This document shows, piece after piece, positions 1-6,418 of a stretch of 9,222 bases of DNA; the first letter of the stretch is position 1; each line of letters opens with the position of its first letter. Both the position numbers and the translations under genes were made by a program. Location of the stretch: contig JAJXXG010000820.1 of assembly GCA_021781255.1 (NCBI GenBank), forward strand, positions 1-9,222, read 5' to 3'. The notes under the pieces are model-generated. The model searched no databases. It had not been told where the DNA came from and saw only the letters and a program-made list of their open reading frames with translations. The stretch is from Acidobacteriota bacterium (GTDB lineage Bacteria; Acidobacteriota; Terriglobia; Terriglobales; Acidobacteriaceae).

Positions 1-344
1 GTGACCGATGCCACCCGGACGCCCTTCGCCTCGTATTCTGCCTTCGCCTGCTGAAGTTGGAGGAGGTGCCTTTTGCAGTAGGGGCACCAGTCCGCAGACC
101 GGGAGAAAAGCAGCAGGAGGCCATTCTTGCCGCGAAGTCTTTCGAACGTCTGCGGGTGACCGAACTGGTCTGGCGCAGCAATAGGAGGAATCTTTTCTCC
201 AACCTGGATACCGGGCATTGGCGCCGTGCTCTGACTGAACATCGAGCCTCGAAGAAACGCTACCGTGAGCAGGGCCAACGCCGCCACTCGACTTGCACGC
301 TTTGCCGCATTGACACTTCTCGCGCGGGATTGAGTCGCCATCAT
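1..344 (-). CDS. thioredoxin/peroxiredoxin-like exported protein (partial)
   Basis: The reading frame starts at the ATG of 342-344 (a second ATG follows directly) and runs off the left edge, so 114 codons are visible and the C-terminus is missing. An AAAGGA-like ribosome site lies about 12 bases upstream. The N-terminus is basic, then hydrophobic (about residues 19-31), as in a signal peptide or anchor. A redoxin fold begins around residue 45 (VGEKIPPIAAPDQFG), followed by LLLLFSRSADWCPYCKRHL with the CPYC redox pair at C87 and C90. The AhpC/TSA or TlpA-like fold is well supported; the substrate is not. The protein probably works outside the cytoplasm as a thiol-disulfide or peroxide-reducing enzyme. 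It lies 33 bases behind the DUF6789 gene on the same strand and is probably co-transcribed with it, which would place it in the ECF regulon. Confidence 0.82.
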   Translation of the reverse strand, partial: MMATQSRARSVNAAKRASRVAALALLTVAFLRGSMFSQSTAPMPGIQVGEKIPPIAAPDQFGHPQTFERLRGKNGLLLLFSRSADWCPYCKRHLLQLQQAKAEYEAKGVRVASV

Positions 345-377
345 CCTGAGTCGTTCCTTTGAATTCCGTGAACTTGA

Positions 378-821
378 CTAAATAGCCTTCGATGTTGAGG
401 TCTCGCTGCCTGAACCCGCAATCCATCCCAACAGTGCTCCGTAGACTAAATGGGCAAGAAGTGCGGCCACTGCACCCTTCATGCCTGGCCCACTTGAGCC
501 GAAGATGCCCATACCCATCATCGGCATCACCAGAATCTCAAGCATCGTCCAGAGAATCCCGCCCCAGATCAGGCCCTTCACTAAGGTCGAGCCAGGGAGA
601 AAGCGTAGGAGCGCAAAGACAAAAATCGCGGGGAACAGGACTGTTCCATTGAAGAAGTGAACGGCCAGACCCGCCGCATGTGGGGATCCCATCATGTCCG
701 CCAGGTTTTTTGCGATGTCCATGTGAACGCCCATCATCGGCGCAACAAACATCATCATCAAGGTCATGGCGATGGTTCCGGCAAGTCCACCGACAACGGC
801 GCGACCAAACTGTGATTTCAT
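378..821 (-). CDS. DUF6789-like four-helix membrane protein
   Basis: This 147-residue protein has four predicted membrane segments, at about residues 8-28, 52-74, 81-101 and 115-136. Short methionine- and glycine-rich stretches occur between them (MMMFVAPMMG, VMPMMGMGIFG). The overall pattern resembles the DUF6789 family of small inner-membrane proteins, whose function is unknown. The methionine clusters near membrane boundaries could contact copper, but that is only a thought. The ATG at 819-821 has a GAGG ribosome site at 831-834. A GTAACC-type ECF promoter ends only about 20 bases upstream, giving a very short leader. The thioredoxin-like gene follows after 33 bases, so the two probably form one operon. 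The membrane topology is secure; the family name is from recognition and less certain. Confidence 0.8.
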   Translation of the reverse strand: MKSQFGRAVVGGLAGTIAMTLMMMFVAPMMGVHMDIAKNLADMMGSPHAAGLAVHFFNGTVLFPAIFVFALLRFLPGSTLVKGLIWGGILWTMLEILVMPMMGMGIFGSSGPGMKGAVAALLAHLVYGALLGWIAGSGSETSTSKAI

Positions 822-840
822 GTCTACGTACCTCTATCGT

Positions 841-868
841 CGTGATTCGCTGGAATGTCAAAGGTTAC
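841..868 (-). promoter_or_regulatory. putative ECF sigma promoter of the DUF6789-thioredoxin operon
   Basis: Read on the minus strand there is GTAACC (868-863), then 16 bases, then ATCACG (846-841). The expected transcript start would be near 834, just before the GAGG ribosome site and the ATG at 821. The -35 element (extended GGTAACCTTT) is identical to the one before the sigma gene, and the 16-base spacing to ATC is the same in all three copies in this window. Assignment to the local ECF sigma factor is inference. Confidence 0.6.
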
Positions 869-899
869 CGGCCGGATCAACATTCACGCGCGATGATGA

Positions 900-1127
900 T
901 CAGATGTGGCGATCAAGAAACGCATGCAGTCTTTCCTCATATCCCACTGGAAGCTCAAACGTCTGCTCATCGCCTGAGATCACGAGCACCTTGCGGACAC
1001 TGTCCAGCAGCACCGAGCAGCGCCGGCAGTGCGAAAGATGCCGTTCGATTTCGCCGCGAAGTTCACGATCCACATCGCCCTCTATATACGCCGAGAGGTT
1101 CTGGGCTAGCTTTTTGCATGAGACCAT
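900..1127 (-). CDS. soluble zinc-finger anti-sigma factor (ZAS type)
   Basis: The 75-residue protein carries the zinc-binding anti-sigma signature H-x3-C-x2-C (H30, C34, C37) within EIERHLSHCRRCSVLLD. C4 near the N-terminus is in the right place for a fourth ligand. This is the zf-HC2 / putative zinc-finger family, in which thiol oxidation or metal exchange releases the sigma factor. No membrane segment is present, so this is a cytoplasmic RsrA/ChrR-like type and not a transmembrane anti-sigma. The ATG at 1125-1127 lies inside the end of the sigma gene (22-base overlap), with AAGGA eight bases upstream, which implies translational coupling. It presumably binds the upstream-encoded sigma factor and keeps it inactive until thiol or metal stress. 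The identification is strong; the inducing signal is not visible, though copper or another thiophilic metal is likely from the neighbouring buf operon. Confidence 0.88.
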   Translation of the reverse strand: MVSCKKLAQNLSAYIEGDVDRELRGEIERHLSHCRRCSVLLDSVRKVLVISGDEQTFELPVGYEERLHAFLDRHI

Positions 1128-1771
1128 GGATTCATTCCTTTCATAAGCCGGATGTGATCGCTGAATCGGGGCTTGAAGGCCGGACCTAGCTGTTCCTGGA
1201 CACGCATCCGAGCACGATGAACGCGGGTTTTCACGGCTCCAACCGATACTCCGAGAGCTTCAGCGACGTCGGCATAGTTCAGATGCTGGCTATCAATGAG
1301 CAAAAGCACCTCTCGATAGGCCTCGGGCAACTTGTCTATGGCTTTTCGTACTGCATCTCGAAGCTGATTGCGGTCGAGTGCTTCATCAGGCAGATCGTGC
1401 CAGTCGGCGAACTGTCGGGGTACAGAGTCGCCGTCATCCCCTTCATCGGTCTCGTCAATCGACTCGTAGAGTTGCCTGCGGAGCTTCCGGCGGTGCATCC
1501 GAGCTTCATTGACGACAATCTGCAATAGCCAGGCGCGAAACTGTCCCCGGTCGTCAAGCTGCGCCAGATGCAGAAAAGCCTTCAGCGCCGCCTCCTGCAC
1601 CGCATCTTCCGCATCTGCCGGGTTCCGCAATACGGCCTGAGCAGACGCAAACATGATGCGCGCATAGGGGCGAATTAAATCGTGGAAGTATGACTTTTCG
1701 CCAGCGCATATGAGAGCGATCAACACTTCTTCATTGGGGATATCGGATATCACGTTGATGGCTCGCTCCAA
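1106..1771 (-). CDS. ECF-type RNA polymerase sigma factor
   Basis: With the start chosen here the product has 221 residues. Region sigma-2 spans about residues 28-100 (ASAQAVLRNPADAEDAVQEA, then RGQFRAWLLQIVVNEARMHRRK). An acidic linker follows (DETDEGDDGD). Region sigma-4 spans about 137-195, with LPEAYREVLLLIDSQHLNYADVA before the helix-turn-helix VSVGAVKTRVHRARMR. No sigma-3 is present, as is usual for ECF factors. The longest open frame begins at a TTG at 1849, but that codon lies between the -35 and -10 of the promoter proposed here and so upstream of the transcript start. The TTG at 1769-1771 has GGGAAAGG at a 6-base spacing and is preferred; a GTG at 1751-1753 is the next option. The gene overlaps the anti-sigma gene and is probably autoregulated through the GTAACC promoter at 1829-1856. 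Confidence 0.9.
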   Translation of the reverse strand: MERAINVISDIPNEEVLIALICAGEKSYFHDLIRPYARIMFASAQAVLRNPADAEDAVQEAALKAFLHLAQLDDRGQFRAWLLQIVVNEARMHRRKLRRQLYESIDETDEGDDGDSVPRQFADWHDLPDEALDRNQLRDAVRKAIDKLPEAYREVLLLIDSQHLNYADVAEALGVSVGAVKTRVHRARMRVQEQLGPAFKPRFSDHIRLMKGMNPWSHAKS

Positions 1772-1828
1772 AGAACACCTTTCCCGCCCAGCCCGGATCT
1801 TTGCACTATCCCTTTGACCACTATCCGT

Positions 1829-1856
1829 GACGATTCTCCGTATTCGCAAAGGTTAC
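1829..1856 (-). promoter_or_regulatory. putative autoregulatory ECF promoter of the sigma/anti-sigma operon
   Basis: Minus-strand GTAACC (1856-1851; extended GGTAACCTTT) is followed by 16 bases and ATCGTC (1834-1829). The predicted transcript start is near 1822, well upstream of the preferred TTG start at 1771. It stands back to back with the bufA promoter, the two -35 hexamers being 36 bases apart across an AT-rich stretch (about 1861-1880). This is the layout expected of an ECF factor that drives its own gene and a divergent target. Confidence 0.6.
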
Positions 1857-1892
1857 CGAGAATTTGCGGAAATATTTATTCCCCTTCATCCT

Positions 1893-1920
1893 GTAACCTT
1901 CCCTTCTCTCCGCAATCTTC
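1893..1920 (+). promoter_or_regulatory. putative ECF sigma promoter of the buf operon
   Basis: GTAACC (1893-1898, in TGTAACCTT) is followed by 16 bases and ATCTTC (1915-1920). The transcript would start near 1927, giving a leader of about 60 bases to the bufA ATG. The -35 and the spacing agree with the two other copies at 841-868 and 1829-1856. From memory, a GTAACC -35 also marks the promoters of Caulobacter SigF, an ECF factor that controls a homologous buf operon there; the -10 differs, so the parallel is only partial. Confidence 0.62.
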
Positions 1921-1986
1921 AAGCCAGTGCCCAACCGTCGCCACCCCAGGACGGAAAGCCATTTCAGAACCAGGAGAATTCCCCAA

Positions 1987-2280
1987 ATGACCAATTCCAT
2001 GAAGTCCCTGTGTCTTGCAGCCGCGGTAGCCGGGCTGCTCGGCGGTGCGTCAACTCTTACTCATGCCCAGCCGGTTGCTGGTCACACCTCCGGAGCCAAC
2101 CTCGCAGTCTCAAGCGCAGTTGCAGGCGCATCCTCCTATGCATCCGACCCTCAGAAGCCGAAGCATGCCTGCAAGGGCCAGAATGCATGCAAGGGCCAGG
2201 GTGCCGACGGCAAGAACTCCTGCAAGGGTAAGGGCAGCTGCGCAACGGACGGATCAAAGCCCCCCATGCCGAAGATGTAA
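1987..2280 (+). CDS. bufA: bufferin precursor peptide (BufA, CKG-repeat type)
   Basis: The 97-residue product starts at the ATG of 1987, with AGGAGA at 1972-1977. An upstream in-frame start near 1927 lies at the predicted transcript start and has no ribosome site. A Sec signal peptide covers residues 1-27 (MKSLCLAAAVAGLLGG, then THA before QP). The mature part opens with a low-complexity Ala/Ser/Gly linker and then carries four cysteines, C62, C68, C79 and C85, arranged as two C-K-G-x3-C units ten residues apart (ACKGQNACKGQG, SCKGKGSC). Periplasmic bufferins are peptides whose cysteines are modified by the MNIO enzyme to make a copper-binding metallophore. Here the MNIO gene lies 110 bases downstream. 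The CKG repeats fit the BufA2-type precursors more than the DUF2282 (BufA1) type; that subtype is from memory. The role of bufferin precursor is well supported by context. Confidence 0.88.
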   Translation: MTNSMKSLCLAAAVAGLLGGASTLTHAQPVAGHTSGANLAVSSAVAGASSYASDPQKPKHACKGQNACKGQGADGKNSCKGKGSCATDGSKPPMPKM

Positions 2281-2307
2281 TCCCTGCGTCGCTTTGGACT
2301 GCGGGGA
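2281..2307 (+). promoter_or_regulatory. possible intercistronic hairpin between bufA and bufB
   Basis: Immediately after the bufA stop codon, TCCCTGC (2281-2287) can pair with GCGGGGA (2301-2307) as a 7-bp stem with one G-U pair and a 13-base loop. No T-run follows, so it is not a standard terminator. It could partly limit transcription or protect the bufA message, so that more precursor than enzyme is made. The structure is short and could be chance. Confidence 0.3.
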
Positions 2308-2390
2308 TGGCCCACGCCTGAACCGCAATCCCTTCCTTCTCCAAACATTAAGTGTTCGCCGGAAATCAACTTCCCTCACGGAGTGGTGCT

Positions 2391-3284
2391 ATGCCCGCCA
2401 ATCGATTCAACGGCTTTACCGACTATGGCGTTGGAATCGGCCTGAGGATACCTCACTACCAGCACATCTTAGAGCAGAAGCCCGTCGTCGATTGGTTTGA
2501 GATTATCTCCGAGAATTATATGGTCGATGGTGGCAGGCCGCTCCACGTGCTCGACCGGATTCTCGAACAGTATCGCGTGGTCCAGCATGGCGTATCGATG
2601 TATTTCGGCTCGGCGGAGCCGCTCAACCGCGAACATCTGCGACGCCTGAAGGACCTCGTCCGCCGGACGAAGACCCCCTGGCTCACAGATCATCTTTGCT
2701 GGGGCAGTGCGGACGGCCGCTACACGCATGACTTGCTTCCCATGCCCTACACTTTCGAGGCTGCCCGTCTGACAGCGGAAAAGATCCGCCAGGTTCAGGA
2801 CTTCGTTGAAACCCCGGTGGCCGTCGAGAACGTCAGCAGCTACGCTGAGTTTCATCTCTCCGAGATGACAGAATGGGAGTTTCTCAATGAAGTGGTCGAA
2901 GAGGCTGACTGCGGCATTCTTCTCGACGTGAACAATATCTATGTCTCGTCTCGGAATCACGGATTCAACCCATTTGATTATGTAAACAGTGTTCCCGCGG
3001 AACGCGTCGCCCAGATTCATATCGCCGGCCACTCTGCATTTAAGAGGTACACCCTCGACACCCACGACCATCCCGTCATTGAACCTGTCTGGCAACTCTA
3101 TCAACGTGCGATCGAACGCTGTGGCCCTACCGCAACGCTTCTCGAATGGGACGATAACATCCCGTCGTTCGATGAAGTTCATCGCGAGGCATTGAAGGCA
3201 AACCGCTTTCTTCACAAACAGGAAGATCTGCTTCCATCCATTCCAGGCACGGCGGAGCCCGTTCTTCAGGAGGCCACGCGATGA
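2391..3284 (+). CDS. bufB: MNIO family bufferin maturase (DUF692)
   Basis: This 297-residue protein is a multinuclear non-heme iron-dependent oxidase (MNIO, formerly DUF692), a TIM-barrel enzyme. In bufferin systems it oxidatively modifies precursor cysteines with iron and oxygen. Family landmarks are in order: GVGIGLR near the N-terminus, WFEIISENY (35-43), H66-G67, TDHL (99-102), VENVSSY (145-151), LLDVNN (177-182), IHIAGH (209-214), DTHDHPV (223-229) and LLEWD (250-254). The His, Glu, Asp and Asn residues in these blocks are the likely iron ligands. The ATG at 2391 has GGAG at a 7-base spacing. A GTG at 2352 would add 13 residues without a clear ribosome site and is not preferred. The stop overlaps the bufC start (ATGA), so the two are coupled, as expected of enzyme and partner. 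Length is normal for the family. Confidence 0.93.
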   Translation: MPANRFNGFTDYGVGIGLRIPHYQHILEQKPVVDWFEIISENYMVDGGRPLHVLDRILEQYRVVQHGVSMYFGSAEPLNREHLRRLKDLVRRTKTPWLTDHLCWGSADGRYTHDLLPMPYTFEAARLTAEKIRQVQDFVETPVAVENVSSYAEFHLSEMTEWEFLNEVVEEADCGILLDVNNIYVSSRNHGFNPFDYVNSVPAERVAQIHIAGHSAFKRYTLDTHDHPVIEPVWQLYQRAIERCGPTATLLEWDDNIPSFDEVHREALKANRFLHKQEDLLPSIPGTAEPVLQEATR

Positions 3285-4204
3285 GCCCAGCCTTACATGA
3301 ATTGCAGAAGCGGATGGCAACCGCAGTGATGGAGCCGCTGACTCGCAACGAGACCGCGCGCAGAGTCCGGCGTGATGGAGCGGATATGGAGCGCGAAGCG
3401 GCGGCCTTTATCAAGCCGAACGACTCGCTCACCTCCCTTGAACGCTTGGAGATATATAACCGTCAGTACTGGTTCCGGCTGTATTCAAGTTTCGAGGATG
3501 ATTTCCCCGGTCTTCAGGCCGTATTGGGACGCAGGCAGTTCGAGCACGTGATGCGGGCGTATCTAGACGAGTGCCCCTCTATTTCCTTTACGCTTCGTGA
3601 TCTCGGCAGTCGTTTGCACGCGTGGTTGACCAAACATCAGGAGCTCATCGCGCCGAACAGCCGTCTCGCCGAGGATATTGCAGGTTTGGAATGGGCTCAT
3701 ATCGAGGCCTACGACGCTGGCACCGAGCCGACTCCGACCCCGGAGTTCTTCGCGAACCTCACTGACACAACTGTCTTCCAACTGCAGCCGAGCGTGCGCC
3801 TTCTGAAACTGTCCTATCCCGTGGACGAACTCTTGATTGCCGTGCGCCAGGGCGCAGGAAGCAGTGATACCTACAGCAACAACGCGGCCGCGACCCGAAA
3901 GGTAAATGCCGTCCGGCGGGTCGCAAAGCTTCCGCCGGCCCAGATATGGCTTGCCGTGCACCGGCAGGAGTTCACGGTCTATTACAAGCGCCTGACGCCC
4001 GAAGAATTCCGAATGCTCACCGCAATTCAGGCCGGCGAGGTGCTCGGGACAGCTTTCGAAGCCGCCTTCACTAACAGTTCCATGGACGAGGCAGTTCGCC
4101 TCAATTTTCTTCAGGAATGCTTCCACCAATGGGCCGTTCTCGGATGGCTTTGCGAGCGCGAAGTCACCACTCAGGAAACCCTACAATCAGGAGATTTCAA
4201 ATGA
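3281..4204 (+). CDS. bufC: BufC, DUF2063-family MNIO partner protein
   Basis: The 307-residue protein has the N-terminal DUF2063 / HvfC-BufC domain at about residues 5-110 (LTSLERLEIYNRQYWFRLYS, SSFEDDFPGLQAVLG, FEHVMRAYLDECPS). A second, more variable alpha/beta domain extends to the C-terminus (SVRLLKLSYPVDELL, LAVHRQEFTVYYKRL, FLQECFHQWAVLGWL). The N-terminal domain is named DNA-binding in databases, but in MNIO systems this protein acts as the partner that presents the precursor peptide to the oxidase. The ATG at 3281 overlaps the bufB stop, so both are probably made together as a complex. The length matches other members. The family assignment is firm; its exact role in maturation is known only by analogy. 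Confidence 0.9.
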   Translation: MSPALHELQKRMATAVMEPLTRNETARRVRRDGADMEREAAAFIKPNDSLTSLERLEIYNRQYWFRLYSSFEDDFPGLQAVLGRRQFEHVMRAYLDECPSISFTLRDLGSRLHAWLTKHQELIAPNSRLAEDIAGLEWAHIEAYDAGTEPTPTPEFFANLTDTTVFQLQPSVRLLKLSYPVDELLIAVRQGAGSSDTYSNNAAATRKVNAVRRVAKLPPAQIWLAVHRQEFTVYYKRLTPEEFRMLTAIQAGEVLGTAFEAAFTNSSMDEAVRLNFLQECFHQWAVLGWLCEREVTTQETLQSGDFK

Positions 4205-4734
4205 TTTCGGGAAAGCTACCCACCACCATGTTGCGGTGCTACAAATCCTTCGGCCACATCGCGTCTTACGCTCAGTCCCCGTTACTCCTCCTGGTCCGGC
4301 TGTACTGGGGGTGGCAATTCGCGCAGACGGGCTGGGGAAAGCTCCACAACCTTTCGCAGATCGCCGGCTTCTTCGCTTCGCTCAATCTCCCGTTTCCGGC
4401 ATTCACCGCGGCATTTGTCGCCTGGGTTGAGTTCCTGGGCGGCATCCTGCTGGTCCTTGGGTTGCTCTCGCGGTTCACGGGACTCGTACTCTCGATCAAT
4501 ATGTTCGTGGCCTACTGGACAGCGGACCACGAGGCCCTGACATCCATCCTCAGCGATCCCGGAAAGTTTTACGTCGCCGACCCATATACCTTTCTGTTTG
4601 CATCGCTGATGGTCCTCACCTTTGGTGCCGGACTGTTCTCACTCGACCGGCTGCTCGCAAAATGGACGCTCAACAGGCATTGGGGCATGGACGTTACGCG
4701 ATCCGGGCAAGAGACGGTTCCAGTTGAGATTTGA
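4201..4734 (+). CDS. bufD: DoxX-family membrane protein (BufD)
   Basis: The 177-residue protein has four membrane helices, at about residues 27-43, 66-88, 92-107 and 128-147. It shows the DoxX pattern: LLLVRLYWGWQFAQTGWGKL in the first helix, VAWVEFLGGILLVLGLLSRF in the second, then DPYTFLFASLMVLTFGAG. The start is taken as the ATG at 4201, which overlaps the bufC stop (ATGA) and has AGGAGA seven bases before it. The frame extends upstream to 4117 inside bufC, but that start has no ribosome site. DoxX proteins are the usual fourth gene of bufferin operons and may serve electron transfer or thiol redox balance at the inner membrane; this is not shown for this protein. Confidence 0.9.
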   Translation: MISGKLPTTMLRCYKSFGHIASYAQSPLLLLVRLYWGWQFAQTGWGKLHNLSQIAGFFASLNLPFPAFTAAFVAWVEFLGGILLVLGLLSRFTGLVLSINMFVAYWTADHEALTSILSDPGKFYVADPYTFLFASLMVLTFGAGLFSLDRLLAKWTLNRHWGMDVTRSGQETVPVEI

Positions 4735-4828
4735 AATTGCGAGTGACCTTCCGTCGAGGAGACCTCGCACTCACGCGAGCTTAGATTGATAGCACCGCCC
4801 AAAGAGACGTAGAGTTGATTCTGCGAGA

Positions 4829-6418
4829 ATGGTGACGCACTTGGATGCTCTGAATAGACCGCACAGTACCGCTATTCCATCCCGCCCGCAACGGAAGAAG
4901 GACGCGGACTATGTATTCTACGAACTCACCCGCAGCATCTGCCCACAATGCCGGAAAGTGATTGATGCCAAGATACTGTTGCGCGACAACAAGGTCTACA
5001 TGGCCAAGCGCTGCCCGGAGTGCGGCCCGTTTGAAGCGCTTGTCTACGGCGACGCGCAGGCTTATACAAACTTCAGCAAGTTCAATAAGCCGGGTACCAT
5101 TCCGCTGGCCTATGGCACAGAAATTAAGAACGGCTGTCCACACGACTGCGGGCTCTGCCCTGACCATCAGCAACATGCCTGCCTTGGCATCATTGAGGTC
5201 AACAGCGCCTGCAATATGAATTGTCCGTTGTGCTTTGCCGATGCGCGGTCTGGCTTCAGCTTGACGATGGAAGAAGTGGAAGCGATGCTGGACGATTTTG
5301 TCCGTACCGAGGGGAACCCCGAAGTCGTGCAGTTCTCCGGCGGAGAACCGGCGATCCATCCGCAGATCATCGACTTCGTGCGTGCCGCGCACGCGCGCGG
5401 AATTCCTTTTGTCATGCTCAACACCAATGGCAAGCGCATTGCGCACGATGACCGATTTCTTGAACAGCTCGCAGAGGTGCGCCCATCCATCTACTTCCAG
5501 TTCGATGGCTTCGACCGCGAGACCTATCGCATCATTCGCGGCGAGCCTGACATCCTTGAAGAAAAGCTGCATGCGCTCGATCGACTGGCATCCATCGGCC
5601 TCAACGTCACGCTCGTTCCCGCCATCGAACGCGGCGTGAATGACAATGAAGTGGGCAGGATCATCGATCTGGCCATTAAGCACCCAGCCATTCGAGGCAT
5701 CAACTTTCAGCCGGCATTCCACGCCGGCCGCCACATGCAGCACGATCCGATGCAGCGGATGACCATTCCGGACATCGTCCGCCTGATTGAACAGCAGACG
5801 GTGGGCAAGTTTGTGGCCAGTGACTTCATACCGGTTCCGTGCTGTTTTCCTTCATGTAACTCGGTCACCTACGCATTCATCGACGGCGAAAACGTGACGC
5901 CGCTCTCGCGCATCGTGAATGTGTACGACTATCTCGACTACATTACCAACCGAGTGATGCCCGACTTCAGCCTGGAGATCAAGAAAGCCCTTGAAGGACT
6001 CTGGTCCTCTTCGTCGGTTTCTGGCTCGCAGAAGTCAGCCGAGCAGTTCGCCATCTCATGCCAGGCGTGCGGACTTTCGGAGAGCCTTACCATCGGCGAT
6101 ATCGCAAAGAACATGGTCATGATCATGCTGCAGGACTTCATGGACCCGTGGACCTTCAACCAGAAGAATCTGATGAAATGCTGCAAAGAGTTCTTGCTGC
6201 CAGGCGGAAAGCAGATCCCGTTCTGTTCGTACAACTCGGTCGGTTATCGAGAACAGGCCCGGGCACAATTGGATGCCATGGAACCAACGCGCAAAAAAGC
6301 TCGACGCGATGGCAAGCCCTATCTACCGCAGCCGGTTGTCTTCGACTTCCATGCGGGCAGTGAGCGGATGGATGTGGACTCGCTGTTTCAAATCACCGAA
6401 GCAGATCATGTGAAGTGA
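4829..6418 (+). CDS. Tes/MJ0619-like radical SAM enzyme
   Basis: The 529-residue protein starts at a weakly supported ATG (a GTG follows at the next codon). Residues 38-65 hold two CxxC pairs (CPQC, CPEC) resembling a rubredoxin-like zinc site. C103, C107, C110 and C118 follow (GCPHDCGLC). The radical SAM cluster motif is CNMNCPLC (C128, C132, C135), with FSGGEP at 169-174 and LNTNG at 197-201. More cysteines follow: C338/C339/C343 (VPCCFPSC), C411/C414, C451/C452 and C466 (FCSYN), enough for auxiliary iron-sulfur clusters. This cysteine layout and the block FMDPWTFNQ...CC...IPFCSYN match the archaeal tetraether lipid synthase (Tes, MJ0619) family as I recall it; acidobacterial homologues have been linked to membrane-spanning lipids. 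No B12 domain is seen. Lipid cross-linking is one option, but another substrate is equally possible. A relation to the TrsS radical SAM (seleno)protein family should be checked. The gene is coupled to the methyltransferase gene. Confidence 0.85.
   Translation: MVTHLDALNRPHSTAIPSRPQRKKDADYVFYELTRSICPQCRKVIDAKILLRDNKVYMAKRCPECGPFEALVYGDAQAYTNFSKFNKPGTIPLAYGTEIKNGCPHDCGLCPDHQQHACLGIIEVNSACNMNCPLCFADARSGFSLTMEEVEAMLDDFVRTEGNPEVVQFSGGEPAIHPQIIDFVRAAHARGIPFVMLNTNGKRIAHDDRFLEQLAEVRPSIYFQFDGFDRETYRIIRGEPDILEEKLHALDRLASIGLNVTLVPAIERGVNDNEVGRIIDLAIKHPAIRGINFQPAFHAGRHMQHDPMQRMTIPDIVRLIEQQTVGKFVASDFIPVPCCFPSCNSVTYAFIDGENVTPLSRIVNVYDYLDYITNRVMPDFSLEIKKALEGLWSSSSVSGSQKSAEQFAISCQACGLSESLTIGDIAKNMVMIMLQDFMDPWTFNQKNLMKCCKEFLLPGGKQIPFCSYNSVGYREQARAQLDAMEPTRKKARRDGKPYLPQPVVFDFHAGSERMDVDSLFQITEADHVK

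Noticed and set aside
2469..3320. 283-codon minus-strand ORF opposite bufB
   Set aside because: It overlaps the well-conserved MNIO gene and has no recognisable motif.
4743..4770. GTGACCTT upstream of the radical SAM gene as a weak version of the ECF -35
   Set aside because: It has one mismatch in the hexamer and TCGCAC instead of ATC at the expected spacing; not enough to call a promoter.
4735..4800. Terminator between bufD and the radical SAM gene
   Set aside because: Only short GCGAG/CTCGC pairings with large loops and no T-run were found.
4781..5743. 320-codon minus-strand ORF opposite the radical SAM gene
   Set aside because: It lies fully inside a strongly supported radical SAM gene and shows no domain; a shadow frame in GC-rich DNA.
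4829..6418. Radical SAM gene as ArsS (arsenosugar synthesis) paired with ArsM
   Set aside because: ArsS is a shorter protein of a different radical SAM subgroup; the N-terminal CxxC pairs and C-terminal cysteine blocks here fit the Tes/MJ0619 type.
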